Assembly (NCBI GenBank): GCA_013215385.1
Contig: JABSOY010000022.1
Span: forward strand, 1 to 64,000
From: Colwellia sp.
GTDB lineage: Bacteria; Pseudomonadota; Gammaproteobacteria; Enterobacterales; Alteromonadaceae
Length of the DNA stretch: 64,000 bases
Direction: 5' to 3'
The position numbers and the translations under genes are program-made. Below the pieces are notes generated by a model, which was not told the DNA's origin, did no database searches, and saw only the letters and a list, made by a program, of their open reading frames with translations. Each line of letters begins with the position of its first letter. The stretch's first letter is position 1. This document shows positions 43,349-54,562 of the stretch, one piece after another.

Positions 43349-44143
43349 TCATTCACTTAATTTCCTTTTAACTTTAGTGAAAAAAGAAGCTTTTAAATCA
43401 CATAAAAGTTCCTTATTCTTATTGATATCGGAGCTGAACTGAGCGGCCCAAGCAATGTTTCTTTGCTTACTTTGTTTTTTTGTTACTTGCTGTTTAGGGA
43501 TCTTACTTTGATCTATCTCACAGTTCACAAAACTCGCTATGCTTTGTACTGAATCAGTCAGGTTATTACAAACATTATCAAAGTCCATTTCGATATAATT
43601 ACAGCCATTCGCAGCTAATGCATACCTCCATGATGAGTTATCAAGAATAATACTGCGAAGAGCTTCATCAATCTGTTTAAAATCATATTTTGAATCTTCA
43701 CTGACGAGCTGCTGCCCGGAGATCCAACCTCCGGTCTGACTAGCTATTGATAGAGAAACGGCCTGCTGCAGTACATTTTCTCTAGATAGCAAAATATAAT
43801 ATGCGTCAGGGAAACACTTTAGTACATTTTCGAAACCGCCAAACTCTTTGATATGTGAGTAATGTATCTTTATGCCAAACACTCCATTAGGTGATGTCCT
43901 GCGTTTTTTAAGTTCCGCGATGGTGTCTTGCAAATCAACAGTGTTTAGTTTCTTTTTCCATTGATTAAGGTTTGCCAAGTTTGCATATTCTAGAGGATAA
44001 CCAAATGCATCAGTTTTATGTAACGCGTGTCCGAGCATATGGCTGCCACACCTGCCAGTAGATGCGATGATCAAAAATTTGCTGGGACTTTCAACTCTGG
44101 GGAAATCATGCTTATTTGAAAACTGATCTTCATATAAATTCAT
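43349..44143 (-). CDS. Stf0-type sulfotransferase
   Basis: The protein has 264 residues. The PAPS 5'-phosphosulfate-binding loop reads IIASTGRCGSHMLGHALHKT, with the Stf0-typical FGYPLEYANLANLNQW after it. FGIKIHYSHIKEFGGFENVL and YILLSRENVLQQAVSLSIAS (3'-phosphate-binding R and S) follow, as in the trehalose sulfotransferase Stf0 family. It should transfer sulfate from PAPS to a sugar. Its place beside the polysaccharide genes suggests a sulfated product. It is on the opposite strand and has no sigma-54 promoter. Confidence 0.85.
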   Translation of the reverse strand: MNLYEDQFSNKHDFPRVESPSKFLIIASTGRCGSHMLGHALHKTDAFGYPLEYANLANLNQWKKKLNTVDLQDTIAELKKRRTSPNGVFGIKIHYSHIKEFGGFENVLKCFPDAYYILLSRENVLQQAVSLSIASQTGGWISGQQLVSEDSKYDFKQIDEALRSIILDNSSWRYALAANGCNYIEMDFDNVCNNLTDSVQSIASFVNCEIDQSKIPKQQVTKKQSKQRNIAWAAQFSSDINKNKELLCDLKASFFTKVKRKLSE

Positions 44144-44608
44144 CTGATACCTTTAAAGCCTTTACTGACACACAATAATTCCAGTGAGGAACGAACTCTC
44201 AATATTCCTATCTCAACACAATAAATAGTAGTGAATAAAACAAAATAACAATATACTTTTTTTGGCTTAACTACCGACAAAATATTTATTAATATTATCT
44301 AAAGTAAAGACTAATATAGAGTAAAATCAATTAATTCAAACAAAATATCAACCATTACAGCTTATTTGTAAATATCACACTAATACAAATTCTCTTTCAC
44401 CATAATTCATTTATCGATACTATTCCGGTTATGCGTTACCAAATAAGTGCTTGTCAGGTCTTAAGCCCTTAATCAAAAATAATGGCACTAGTTAACTGCT
44501 GCAAAGATACTTTTGATTATCTTGGCTATACTTACTTTTATCTAAATTTAAATGCCCATTTAATGTTTATGAATCTGTAGTTTGATTGAATAATTTTTTA
44601 AGGTTTAT
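44144..44608. other. Gene-free divergent promoter region
   Basis: These 465 bases between the divergent sulfotransferase and hybrid-kinase genes are very AT-rich. No open frame of credible length, sigma-54 promoter or TTGCAA repeat was found. Confidence 0.5.
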
Positions 44609-47389
44609 ATGCCATCGAATACGTTATTTATAAAAATAAAGTCATGCTGTGTTATCGCATTTCTTCTCTTCATAATTATATTTTCGTTTGTATCTAATGG
44701 TGCAAGTCCTAAACGAGAACTTACCGTAGTCATTCACAATGACCACCACCCTATTTCTTTTGACTTACCTGATGGACAGCCAGCGGGTTTATATGTTGAC
44801 CTATGGAAGCTATGGTCAGTCAATACAGGTATCCCAATTCACTTTGTCTCTGAGAATATGGAAAATGGTTTACGCTTGGTAAAGTCAAAAAAAGCAGTAC
44901 ATTCTGGTTTATTTAAAAATAAAAATAGGCTGCTGTGGGCCGATTTTTCTATCCCAATTCATCGTGTAGCATCAAGTGTTTTATATAATAAGAAAGGAAA
45001 TAACAAAAGAAATTTAGCCGAGTTTGATGGAATGAAAGTTGCTGTGATACCCGGCACCTATCATGAACAATATATTTTTGATAATTACCCTGCAATGACA
45101 GTAGTGCCACTACAAGGAACAGCTAGTATTAATGATTTAATGAACGGAGATATCCAAGCCATTTTTAATGAATCCCCGTCACTTAATTCTTTAATAGCAA
45201 AAATGGGGCTGGGGGGAGTATTTGAATCAAATACTGTCGAAGATGTTTCTAATCTAGTTTATGCAGTTGTAGCAAAAGGACAGTCGTCATTACTAAAAGA
45301 GATAAATAATGGCTTTAAAAATATCCCCGTGCACGAACTGGTCTTATTAGAAAAGAAATGGTTACCTAATACGCCTGCTTTTTTTAACAATAAAGCTCCC
45401 TTAGATGTATTGACCCTATCTGAACGGGATTGGTTACAATCTCATCACTCTTTTACGCTGGGTGTTCACCATAATTATTATCCGTTCGAATTCATTGATA
45501 ATACTAATAAGCTCAGTGGTATATCTTCAGATTATGTTGATTTCATTTCTAAGCAATTAAATATCAACCTCAAAGTAGTTGCGGGTATGACATGGGCTCA
45601 ATCGCTTGATGCGTTAAAGTATGGAAAAATTGATGTTATGCTTTCGATGGTACGCACCGACCAGCGTGAAAAATCGATGTTATTCACCAAACCCTACTTC
45701 GAATTACCGTCAGTAGTGGTAACAAAGAAAGGCAATTTTTACGCTGAATCAATGAGTAGCTTAGCCTATAAAAAGGTCGGCGTTATAACAGGACATTTTT
45801 ATGCAGAACTTATTACCCAAGATTACCCAAAGATAAAACTTGTCTACGTTTCTTCTGTAGCAGAAGGACTAAAGTGGTTAAATGAGGACAAGTTAGACGC
45901 TTATATTGGTGTTTTACCCACCATAAATCACCAAATAAACAAAGATCATTATTTAAATTTAATTGTTGCATCATTTACTCCCTACCTTTTACAGCCATCA
46001 ATAGCTGTTAGGCTCGGTCTAGAACCATTAATTCCTATTCTCAATAAAGCATTGGACAGTATGGATATAAAATCTAAGTCAATAATTGCCAATAATTGGT
46101 TAGCCGTGCGGATACAGAAAGGGACACAGTTTAAAACAATTTTGAAATGGGCGATTCCAATCTTCAGCTGCTTAATGTTAATTATCTTTATTTTTATAGC
46201 CGTTAATCGCAGATTAATGAAAGAAATTAGTCAACGTAAAGTATTGGAAGAACAATTATTTCAGTCCCAAAAAATGAAGTCGTTAGGTGAAATGGCCGGA
46301 GGTATTGCTCACGATTTTAATAATATAATAAGCATTATCATCGGAAATTCGGAATTACTCCGCCTTAAATTCGCTGACGACGAGACAATACAGAAATATA
46401 ATAACAATATATATAAAGCCAGCAGACGTGCAACTGAGCTGGTTCGTCAGATAATGACATTCAGCAGAATGAGTACAGTCCCTTTATTGTCAATCAATAT
46501 TGGTGACGTTATTGATGAATGTTTAATATTAATAACGTCGACTTCACCAGCAAACATCAAAATATTGTACGATATGGAAAGCGGTTATGACTATATCGTT
46601 AAAGGAGATAAGACTCAGATCAATCAAGTATTGATTAATCTTTTTACCAACTCAGTAGATGCTATGTCTCCCAACCCAGGTTTGTTTCACTTGGAATTAT
46701 CCGCTTCAAATATTAAAGCGCCGTGTGGAATGAGTGCAAGTAATGGCTACCTTTCACTTAAAGTGAGCGATTCTGGCTGTGGTATTGATGAAGCTATTAT
46801 TAAAAATGTCTTCGACCCATTTTTTAGTACCAAAGAAGTAGGCAAAGGTACCGGCTTAGGATTGTCAGTTGTCTATAGCATCATCAATGGCCATAACGGC
46901 AGTATTTCCGTTATAAACAATGAACAAGGTGGTGTCGAATTTACTATTTTATTACCAAGAACACTTGAGACCCCATTAAATGAAAAACCTAATCTATCGG
47001 ATGAATTTAAAGGATGCGGTAATATACTGATAGCTGAAGATGAGGAAGATCTTCGACTTTTATATCGCGAACACTTAGAAAACGCAGGTTACACAGTAAC
47101 AGCATGCGTGAATGGTCAAGAAGCTTTGGCATTATTTACCTTAACCCCTGAGAAATTTGATCTTATAATGACAGATCACTCGATGCCACTAATGACGGGA
47201 ACCGAATTAATCGCAGCCGTATTGAAAGTCAAAGCAGATATTCCCATCATCTTAGCTACGGGTTATGCCGATATTGAATTATTAGACAAAATTGTCTGCA
47301 AGGATTCTTATACGTGTATTGCAAAACCGATAAAAAGGGCTGTCCTACTAGAGACGGTCTCTATTGGTATTAAAAGTAATGCTCGGTGA
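44609..47389 (+). CDS. BvgS-like hybrid sensor kinase with two periplasmic binding domains
   Basis: The protein has 926 residues. After a signal/anchor ([20 protein letters not shown]) there are two SBP_bac_3-type domains, at about 32-250 and 275-500 ([20 protein letters not shown] is typical). A membrane helix lies at about 513-535. The kinase has the H-box [21 protein letters not shown]-box [11 protein letters not shown]1 VSDSGCGID and G2 [14 protein letters not shown]-terminal receiver reads [10 protein letters not shown] and [15 protein letters not shown]. No HPt domain follows, unlike BvgS. The ligand is probably a small polar compound. Confidence 0.92.
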   Translation: MPSNTLFIKIKSCCVIAFLLFIIIFSFVSNGASPKRELTVVIHNDHHPISFDLPDGQPAGLYVDLWKLWSVNTGIPIHFVSENMENGLRLVKSKKAVHSGLFKNKNRLLWADFSIPIHRVASSVLYNKKGNNKRNLAEFDGMKVAVIPGTYHEQYIFDNYPAMTVVPLQGTASINDLMNGDIQAIFNESPSLNSLIAKMGLGGVFESNTVEDVSNLVYAVVAKGQSSLLKEINNGFKNIPVHELVLLEKKWLPNTPAFFNNKAPLDVLTLSERDWLQSHHSFTLGVHHNYYPFEFIDNTNKLSGISSDYVDFISKQLNINLKVVAGMTWAQSLDALKYGKIDVMLSMVRTDQREKSMLFTKPYFELPSVVVTKKGNFYAESMSSLAYKKVGVITGHFYAELITQDYPKIKLVYVSSVAEGLKWLNEDKLDAYIGVLPTINHQINKDHYLNLIVASFTPYLLQPSIAVRLGLEPLIPILNKALDSMDIKSKSIIANNWLAVRIQKGTQFKTILKWAIPIFSCLMLIIFIFIAVNRRLMKEISQRKVLEEQLFQSQKMKSLGEMAGGIAHDFNNIISIIIGNSELLRLKFADDETIQKYNNNIYKASRRATELVRQIMTFSRMSTVPLLSINIGDVIDECLILITSTSPANIKILYDMESGYDYIVKGDKTQINQVLINLFTNSVDAMSPNPGLFHLELSASNIKAPCGMSASNGYLSLKVSDSGCGIDEAIIKNVFDPFFSTKEVGKGTGLGLSVVYSIINGHNGSISVINNEQGGVEFTILLPRTLETPLNEKPNLSDEFKGCGNILIAEDEEDLRLLYREHLENAGYTVTACVNGQEALALFTLTPEKFDLIMTDHSMPLMTGTELIAAVLKVKADIPIILATGYADIELLDKIVCKDSYTCIAKPIKRAVLLETVSIGIKSNAR

Positions 47390-47643
47390 GTATTTGTATG
47401 TTAAAACATAAAACATCTATATTTTCTCATTAATCAACTTGTCAAAGCATGTATTTCATCATCAGTTGCTATCAACATTGTGTCTTAGAGTTTTTAAGCA
47501 ATACATCGATGTTAGCTAATGGCAAGAGCACCTATTTTACTGTTATGATTTAATGGCTGTGCTCGCTGCCCTTTTATTAAATAATTGATATTTTACTTAG
47601 CCCCATTATAATTCAATACCCCTTGATAATTTGGTAATAACAA

Positions 47644-48174
47644 TTGCACAATATCGGCTTAGGTTGTACAAATTTCACTATCGCTGTATACATAGCAAAT
47701 AAACCTAATATGCTTGAATATCAGCAATTAACCCTGATTTCCCCAGTGACATCAAATGAGATCAATTCCATTAATACCGCTTGTGGGAATGGTTGGCGTA
47801 AAGTTTTTAATGTTTATGCTAAATTGCTTTACGCGCTTGATAAAAAACACTTCAATTATTCAGCGTCGGCACCAAGTTGGCAAGCATATCGTGATCGTTT
47901 TTTACTTCAGCCAAAATCTCAAACAGCTTTATTGTTTTCTCCGCCACAACTTTCAACAAATAACCAATCACTACATATTATTTGTGGAAAAACTTATGCT
48001 AAAAATTTGTTATCTTCAGGTCATCTGCTGGCTAATTTAATTTGGTTAGATGAGGAGTTTGCTATTGATAAGAGACAAAACTTAATTGTTTGCCCGTATT
48101 TTGATTACCGACAATTATCAAATATTAAAATTGAAAAATTGGCGTATTTACTGAAAGAGCTAAAAACCCTTTAA
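47644..48174 (+). CDS. Uncharacterised protein (possibly DUF6942-like)
   Basis: The protein has 176 residues if the TTG at 47644 is used, or 154 from the ATG at 47710. The upstream part FTIAVYIANKP looks coding, so the longer form is kept. Conserved-looking stretches are ACGNGWRKVFNVYAKLLYAL and KTYAKNLLSSGHLLANLIWL, with a C-terminal LIVCPYFDYRQLSN. From memory this resembles a family of unknown function in marine gammaproteobacteria; no function can be given. No signal peptide or membrane helix is seen. Confidence 0.6.
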   Translation: MHNIGLGCTNFTIAVYIANKPNMLEYQQLTLISPVTSNEINSINTACGNGWRKVFNVYAKLLYALDKKHFNYSASAPSWQAYRDRFLLQPKSQTALLFSPPQLSTNNQSLHIICGKTYAKNLLSSGHLLANLIWLDEEFAIDKRQNLIVCPYFDYRQLSNIKIEKLAYLLKELKTL

Positions 48175-48295
48175 CTGTTTTTCATTCATTCAAAAAATGT
48201 TAAATTCATGTATACTAAAATCATTAAAGGAGAAAATAATAAGCCTCATGAAAAGGCAATCATAATAAATATCACTTTAATATTGGAATTTATCA

Positions 48296-51295
48296 TTGCC
48301 ACATTTTAATAAAAAAATACTTTTATTCATTACAACAATTTTAACCTTATTTCCTTATTCTCTTATTACAAGTTCGCTAAAAATATCACCATCTGTCTTA
48401 CTAGGCTTTACCTCACTTATTTTACAAACATTAAGCGTGTTTTTTGTTGTTTATAGCTATGTAGAGACTAAGTCCCATTCATTAAAGTTGTTCTGGAAGT
48501 TTTTCTCACTGGCTATTATCATTGATCTTATTTCAGGTATTATCTTGGCGGGTGAATACATCAATGCGCCACCAATGCTTCAAGACTTCTTCTCATTATT
48601 TAGCTATTTTTTCGTCTTACTCGCCATAGAGACCAATCCTCATCTTAGTGAAACTCCCCTTAATAAATATATTGCCGGCAGAGTGCCCGCAATATTTTTT
48701 ACCGTCACTTGTTTTTGTTATTTCGTGTTGCTGCCAGAAGCGTTTTCAAACGCTTTAGCAGATAAGATTTTACCTTCCGCATTATTTCATATCACGATTG
48801 CAGGGCTTATATTTACCAGATTGATGGTCTGTCTTCTTTCTGGTCGTGAAAAATTTTGGTTCGCTGTTTATGGACCACTAACGATTGGCTCATTAGTATT
48901 GTTAATTGATAACGTTAACTATTATTACCTCCTTCAAGAACAAGCCATTTATACAAACAACGATATCAAAAGTTTAATACAGTACCTTCCCTATTGCGCT
49001 GTTATCTTTTCTGCAAGTGCATCATTAAATAATAAAAAACCGACCAAGCCAATTGCAAAAGATACCTATCCCGAGCTGTATATTTTATTACTCGTTAGTA
49101 TTGTTTTTACCATTCATATCGTTGGTTTAGAAAGAGATTCACCCTATATAACTAATTCTTATTGGCAGTCTTTTGTCGTAGGTATTTGGGGATCAATTGC
49201 TTTTATGTTGATTATTATTATTGCCTACAATAAAAGAAAGCATACCTTAGGTTTCAAGGAAAAAGTTTTTACTCAACATCAGCAGCAACAAGAGTTATCG
49301 AAAACAAATAATACCTTGATCAGTTCAATCCTTAATAGTGAGGATAAAGCTATTGTACGTGCCTCTAATAATGCTATTTTAACCACGTCAATTGACGGGG
49401 AAATATTATCGTCGAATCCAGCTGCTGTGCAAATGTTCCAAAGTTTAGATCATGAATTGAAAGGTAAAAATGTCAGTAGCTTGTTCTCACCCAATGATAC
49501 TATGCATTACTTTTTTGACTTTAAGAGTAATGTTTATGCACTACAACGTAAAGATATCGGTATTTCAGTAGAGTGCGTAGCTCGTCGTACCGACGGTACT
49601 GAATTACCAGTACAAGCTGAATTACAATGGGCTGACCGCGAAGAGAAACCTCTTATTGTTATTACTTTTATTAATTTAACCGCTCGAAAATTAACAGAAA
49701 AACAAACGTTAGATTTAAAAGATAAATTTATCGCTAATATTTCTCATGAGTTCAGAACACCGCTTACTATTATTAATGGCATTCTAGATCAATACCTACT
49801 AAAAGCTAATAGTAAAGAAGAAGGGCTAGAACTTACCACGGCTAAACGTAATGGCTTACGGTTAGTTCGTATGGTTGAACAACTATTAGAGTTATCGCGT
49901 CTAACCGATAATCCTAAACTTTCACTATCGACTTACCGATTAAATCAATTAATGGCTATGCCGATAGATTCATTTTCTCGCTTAGCAAAGCAAAACAATT
50001 TAAGCTTTGATGCTGATATTTCTAATGACCTGTGGTTAGCATGTGATGCTCAAGGTTTTGAGAAAATCATCTTCAACTTATTGGCGAACGCAATTAAATA
50101 TACCCCTGCTGGTGGCAGCATTAAAGTCAGTGCTTATAAAGTCCATGATAATATTATTGTCGATATTACTGATACTGGCATTGGGATTAATCAAGCATCT
50201 CAAGAGATAATTTTCGAACGTTTTCAAAGAGCTGATGATGATAAAAACCATTCAGTCTTTGGTGTTGGTATTGGTTTGTCTTTAGTTAATGAATTGGTAA
50301 AAGCGCATCACTGGCGAATTAATTTAGTCAGTGAGTATAATAAAGGCAGTAAGTTTTCTTTGTCTATTCCTTTAGCCGCGGCATTAGAAATCGAGACTGC
50401 CGTACCAATAAGCGTATCAGAAAGTGAAGTTTCTTCATTATTACTAGAACAAAATAGTAATAAAATAAAAGAAAAAAATAATCTACATAGTGTCGTTTTG
50501 GTTATTGAAGACAATCTAGATATGCAAAGCCACATTAAACGAGTCGTTGAGCAACAGCATCATTGTTTGTTAGCAACCAGTGGTGAACAAGGGCTTATCG
50601 TTGCTGAAGAGTATATTCCAGATCTTATCGTCTGCGATATTATGCTGACAGGTATTGATGGCTTTGAAGTACTCAAACAATTAAAAGAAAATGAGCTCAC
50701 AGCTCATATTCCTGTTATTTTACTGACTGCCCGCTCAGACTTAGAAAGCCGCCTGCACGGACTAAATTTACAAGCAGATGAATATTTAAGTAAACCTTTC
50801 AATCAACAAGAGTTGTTAATTAGAATTGAGAATTTAATTGAAAATCGTAAACAGCTCCAAAAAAATTATTTACATAAATTTCGTACTCATCTAAAAGAAG
50901 AACGTAAAGATAATTGCGTTAAAAAAGTATCGCAGTTAACGGCTAGCGAAACGGTTACTTTATCGGTCGATGAAAAGTTCATAGAAAAACTAGAAACGCT
51001 TGTCGCTAAAATGTATTTAGAAACGGATTTAGGCATTCAGCAATTAGCCAGTGCTATGGCGATGAGTGAACGTCAGCTACAACGAAAAATGAAAGTAATT
51101 CTTGGTACAACACCTAATAATTTTATTAAAGAGTTTCGCCTAGCTAAAGCTCAAATACTCCTTCAAAAGGGATCTCAAATAGGCCGGATTGCTTTAGATG
51201 TTGGCTTTTCTTCACAAACCTATTTTGGTCGTTGTTTTAAAGAATCGTTTCATTGCACACCAAAACAATATCAACAAAAATTAGCGAAAAGCTAA
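48296..51295 (+). CDS. Hybrid histidine kinase fused to an AraC-type output domain
   Basis: The protein has 999 residues from a TTG start with GGAA seven bases upstream. About eight N-terminal membrane helices (residues 1-315) are followed by a PAS domain, a HisKA domain with FIANISHEFRTPLTIINGIL, an ATPase domain (NLLANAIKYTPAGG, DITDTGIGI, GVGIGLSLV), a receiver (VLVIEDNLDMQ, DLIVCDIMLTGIDGFE, LSKPF) and a C-terminal AraC helix-turn-helix pair (LGIQQLASAMAMSERQLQRK, GRIALDVGFSSQTYFGRCFK). This is the order of a one-protein hybrid two-component system, but with a membrane-embedded sensor in place of a periplasmic propeller. Confidence 0.92.
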   Translation: MPHFNKKILLFITTILTLFPYSLITSSLKISPSVLLGFTSLILQTLSVFFVVYSYVETKSHSLKLFWKFFSLAIIIDLISGIILAGEYINAPPMLQDFFSLFSYFFVLLAIETNPHLSETPLNKYIAGRVPAIFFTVTCFCYFVLLPEAFSNALADKILPSALFHITIAGLIFTRLMVCLLSGREKFWFAVYGPLTIGSLVLLIDNVNYYYLLQEQAIYTNNDIKSLIQYLPYCAVIFSASASLNNKKPTKPIAKDTYPELYILLLVSIVFTIHIVGLERDSPYITNSYWQSFVVGIWGSIAFMLIIIIAYNKRKHTLGFKEKVFTQHQQQQELSKTNNTLISSILNSEDKAIVRASNNAILTTSIDGEILSSNPAAVQMFQSLDHELKGKNVSSLFSPNDTMHYFFDFKSNVYALQRKDIGISVECVARRTDGTELPVQAELQWADREEKPLIVITFINLTARKLTEKQTLDLKDKFIANISHEFRTPLTIINGILDQYLLKANSKEEGLELTTAKRNGLRLVRMVEQLLELSRLTDNPKLSLSTYRLNQLMAMPIDSFSRLAKQNNLSFDADISNDLWLACDAQGFEKIIFNLLANAIKYTPAGGSIKVSAYKVHDNIIVDITDTGIGINQASQEIIFERFQRADDDKNHSVFGVGIGLSLVNELVKAHHWRINLVSEYNKGSKFSLSIPLAAALEIETAVPISVSESEVSSLLLEQNSNKIKEKNNLHSVVLVIEDNLDMQSHIKRVVEQQHHCLLATSGEQGLIVAEEYIPDLIVCDIMLTGIDGFEVLKQLKENELTAHIPVILLTARSDLESRLHGLNLQADEYLSKPFNQQELLIRIENLIENRKQLQKNYLHKFRTHLKEERKDNCVKKVSQLTASETVTLSVDEKFIEKLETLVAKMYLETDLGIQQLASAMAMSERQLQRKMKVILGTTPNNFIKEFRLAKAQILLQKGSQIGRIALDVGFSSQTYFGRCFKESFHCTPKQYQQKLAKS

Positions 51296-51313
51296 CCGAC
51301 AATATTGATTTGT

Positions 51314-54300
51314 TTAGCCTTGCTTAATCTGAATGTTATGTTTGAGTGATGCTAATTTTGCACCTTGAATAACGTGTAAATAGCTAAATGGTTGTATTTT
51401 TGGTTCACATAAACCAAGCCAAGCGATATCATGGTTTTCACTTGTTAGCTTTAAACCAAGCTCAATCATTACACTGACTTGATCCCATGAAATATCCATT
51501 GGTAGCTCTCGATTAAAAGGATAAAAGGAATAAGCGACATTCATGGCTATTTTTTCGTCGAAGAGTTTGTCGAATCTGCTTGCTAATCTAGCCGCTAACT
51601 CAGCCGCGTTATTTTCTTTTTCGTAGCCAATAACCGCAAAGGTATCATCTGACCAACGTACAACTAAGTCATCGGTATTACGACTAAAAAGTAATAAATC
51701 AGTGATGTTAACCAGTTGGCTATTACTAACACCTGCCATTTCATTTACCTGCACCATTAATACGTAAAGCCGAGGTAAAGTATTTCGGTGTACAGGTAAA
51801 ATATTCTGATGAATTTGATTCATTAGCTGGCTAGTTTGCTCAATATAAATATCTAAATATCGGCGACTTCTAACCCCGGTCACTTTGTCTACTGTTGCTG
51901 CTTTTTCGAGTAATTTATTTGCCTGTTCAAGTTCAGTATTCTTTGATTTAAATTTTTGAGTTTTCTCTTTTACTTGTTCTTTAAGATAGGTTTTTTGCTG
52001 TTGTTCAATGAGTAGTTTTCGGTTTAAAAAACGAGAATACACTAATAATGCTAAAGCAACTGTCATGGTATATAGCAAATAGGCCCACCAAGTATTCCAA
52101 GGCGCGGGCTGTACTTTAATATGAAGTGATAGACTGGGCTCGCTCCAAATATTGTCGCTGTTACCAGCAATAACCTGCAACTGATAGCTTCCTGCAGGTA
52201 AGTTAGTGAAAGTGGCCCGTCTTGACTTACCTGCATCGATCCACTCTTGATCAAAGCCTAATAAGCGGTACTTATAACGCGTCGCTTCCGGATTTGCATA
52301 ATTTAATCCGACATACTCAAATGACACTAATTGATCGGTATGCTGTAACTCTAATGCTGATAATTCGGTTAATGCATAATCAAAATTGATCGGCTCATTT
52401 AACTTAAAAACATTAGTTAAACGTACTTCTGGTGCAAGCAAAGTATGATGGCTATTATCAGGTAACACAGTAGAGAAACCTTTACCCGCACCAAAATATA
52501 TCATGTTGTTCGATCCCTTAAATATCGAACCATGGTTGTAATCCAGATCAACTAAGCCATGGCTTAAATCAAAATGCTTAAAACTTTCTTTTTCGGGAGA
52601 GTAGCGTGAAACGCCTTTATTGGAACTTAGCCAGATATCGCCAAATGTGTCTTGAACCATGCCATAGACGGTTTGGCTTTTCATTCCATCTTTAGTGTCA
52701 AAGAGTTTAAATTGAAAATTTTGTTTTATACGGTCTTCATAACTTAATTTATTGAGTCCTGCGGCTTGGGTGCTGATCCATAAGTTGCCACTTTTATCCA
52801 ACAACATATACCAAGCAAGATCACTAGAAATGCTATTTAACTGCTCTTTATCACTCATTATGTGAATAAAGGTAGCCGATTTTGGATCAAAGCGATTTAA
52901 ACCACCACCATAAGTCGCTAACCAAATAATACCTTGTTCATCTTCTAACAAATGTAAAATAGAATTATTACTGGGTCCAAGTTCAGGCGTGATGGTATTT
53001 TGAGCATAGCGAGTAAAGCCACCATCTTTATTATATTTGTTTAGCCCGTTATGGAATGTTGAAATCCACAGATCTCCCTGACGATCTTTAATAATATCTG
53101 TAACACCATCGGCAGAGAGTGAATAGTTATCTTGAGCATCGTGCCTAAACTTAACGACTTGCTTACTTTGCAAGTTAACGTTGTAAAGTCCTGACGCGCG
53201 TGTTCCTATCCATAAATCATCACCATCAGCAAACATAGTCATAATTCTCAAGTCAGAAAAATACTCATTTAAATCGATACGTATAACTTTTTTATTGCTA
53301 TGAAGAATCTGGTAGATACCACCACTATATGTACTAAAAACAGTACTGTTACTATCCATCTCCACAAAGCTGGTAATATTTCGACTCTTTAAATCAAGAT
53401 TATTCTTACCGCTATATTGGCTGAATGTAGTCATAGCAGGATCCCAGCGATTGACACCAGTGAAGGTTCCTATCCACATCATTTGGTTTTTATCTTCAAA
53501 GGTAGTTATGATGTAATCATTACTTAAACTATATGGATTATTAGGGGTATATTTGTATTGAGAAAACTGCTTAGTTTTATGATGATAAATAGATAAACCA
53601 TTATCGGTTGAAATCCATATATTCTGTTCTGAGTCTTGGTAAATATGATTAATCGTATTGCTATTTATTGTTGAGTCATCATCACTATCAGACTGATAAT
53701 GAATAAAGTCATTTGTCTTAACAATGTATTTTAATACACCTTGACTGACAGTGCCGATCCAAATATCACCATCGACATCTGTGTATAAAGTATTAACGAA
53801 TTTATTAGCGTAGTTGTTACTATTATTATCACCGTGCTTAACTACTTTTATAAAGTTTCCCTGCAGATCAAAGACAGATATTCCACCACCATTGGTACCA
53901 ACCCAAACTTGGTGTTCACTACTTTCCGTGATTGCATGAATGGTGTTGTGTGAAAGGCTTCTAGGATTACCTAACTCTTGATAGATTTGTTTTACCAGCC
54001 ATTTCCCTTGATGTTGAGATAAAATGTTCAGCCCATTTTCTGTGCCAATCCAGATATTTCCAGAACTATCTTCAAATAAAGTATTAATGGTGTCATTGGT
54101 TAATTCAGAACCTTGGGTTTTGGAGGTGATATGGATAAAATCTTGTGTTTTTTCACGGTACAAATTAACACCACCACCACGCGTACCCACCCAAAGCTGT
54201 TGATTTTTATCGGTAAGTATACGACTGATAACATTAGAGCTTAAAGAGTTAGGTAGCTTAGCGTCATAATGAAAACTCACCAGTTGATAGCCATCAAACC

Positions 54301-54475
54301 TATGCAAGCCTTCTTGTGCGCCAAACCACATAAAACCTTTATGATCCTGAGCAATAGTCATGACAAATTTATAGGATATAGGATTATCAATACCAAAATT
54401 TTTAAATAACTTACCTTCTTGTGCAATAGCTGAATAGCTATAGAAAAACATCAAGAAAAAAATTAATTTTTTCAC
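51314..54475 (-). CDS. Periplasmic two-propeller sensor with Y_Y_Y domain and degenerate GGDEF
   Basis: The protein has 1053 residues. A signal peptide (LIFFLMFFYSYSAIAQ) precedes about 14 Reg_prop repeats of the form I-W-I-G-T-x-x-G-(L/V)-x-x-(Y/F) up to about residue 680. A Y_Y_Y domain follows (YKYRLLGFDQEWIDAGKSRR), then a membrane helix near 780-800, a coiled coil and a GGDEF-like domain. The active-site motif is RWSDDTF where RWGGDEF is expected, so cyclase activity is very unlikely. It ends 18 bases from the convergent hybrid kinase gene. Confidence 0.9.
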   Translation of the reverse strand: MKKLIFFLMFFYSYSAIAQEGKLFKNFGIDNPISYKFVMTIAQDHKGFMWFGAQEGLHRFDGYQLVSFHYDAKLPNSLSSNVISRILTDKNQQLWVGTRGGGVNLYREKTQDFIHITSKTQGSELTNDTINTLFEDSSGNIWIGTENGLNILSQHQGKWLVKQIYQELGNPRSLSHNTIHAITESSEHQVWVGTNGGGISVFDLQGNFIKVVKHGDNNSNNYANKFVNTLYTDVDGDIWIGTVSQGVLKYIVKTNDFIHYQSDSDDDSTINSNTINHIYQDSEQNIWISTDNGLSIYHHKTKQFSQYKYTPNNPYSLSNDYIITTFEDKNQMMWIGTFTGVNRWDPAMTTFSQYSGKNNLDLKSRNITSFVEMDSNSTVFSTYSGGIYQILHSNKKVIRIDLNEYFSDLRIMTMFADGDDLWIGTRASGLYNVNLQSKQVVKFRHDAQDNYSLSADGVTDIIKDRQGDLWISTFHNGLNKYNKDGGFTRYAQNTITPELGPSNNSILHLLEDEQGIIWLATYGGGLNRFDPKSATFIHIMSDKEQLNSISSDLAWYMLLDKSGNLWISTQAAGLNKLSYEDRIKQNFQFKLFDTKDGMKSQTVYGMVQDTFGDIWLSSNKGVSRYSPEKESFKHFDLSHGLVDLDYNHGSIFKGSNNMIYFGAGKGFSTVLPDNSHHTLLAPEVRLTNVFKLNEPINFDYALTELSALELQHTDQLVSFEYVGLNYANPEATRYKYRLLGFDQEWIDAGKSRRATFTNLPAGSYQLQVIAGNSDNIWSEPSLSLHIKVQPAPWNTWWAYLLYTMTVALALLVYSRFLNRKLLIEQQQKTYLKEQVKEKTQKFKSKNTELEQANKLLEKAATVDKVTGVRSRRYLDIYIEQTSQLMNQIHQNILPVHRNTLPRLYVLMVQVNEMAGVSNSQLVNITDLLLFSRNTDDLVVRWSDDTFAVIGYEKENNAAELAARLASRFDKLFDEKIAMNVAYSFYPFNRELPMDISWDQVSVMIELGLKLTSENHDIAWLGLCEPKIQPFSYLHVIQGAKLASLKHNIQIKQG

Positions 54476-54562
54476 AATAGTTAAGATAATCCCATCATTA
54501 ATAAATAAAAGTAGAGTAATAAAAGCTACAGCAATATATCTACTCTAGCTTAATATAGGGTT

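Noticed and set aside
44144-44608. TTTGGCTTAAC near 44266 as a sigma-54 -24 box
   Set aside because: No GC at the required -12 spacing.
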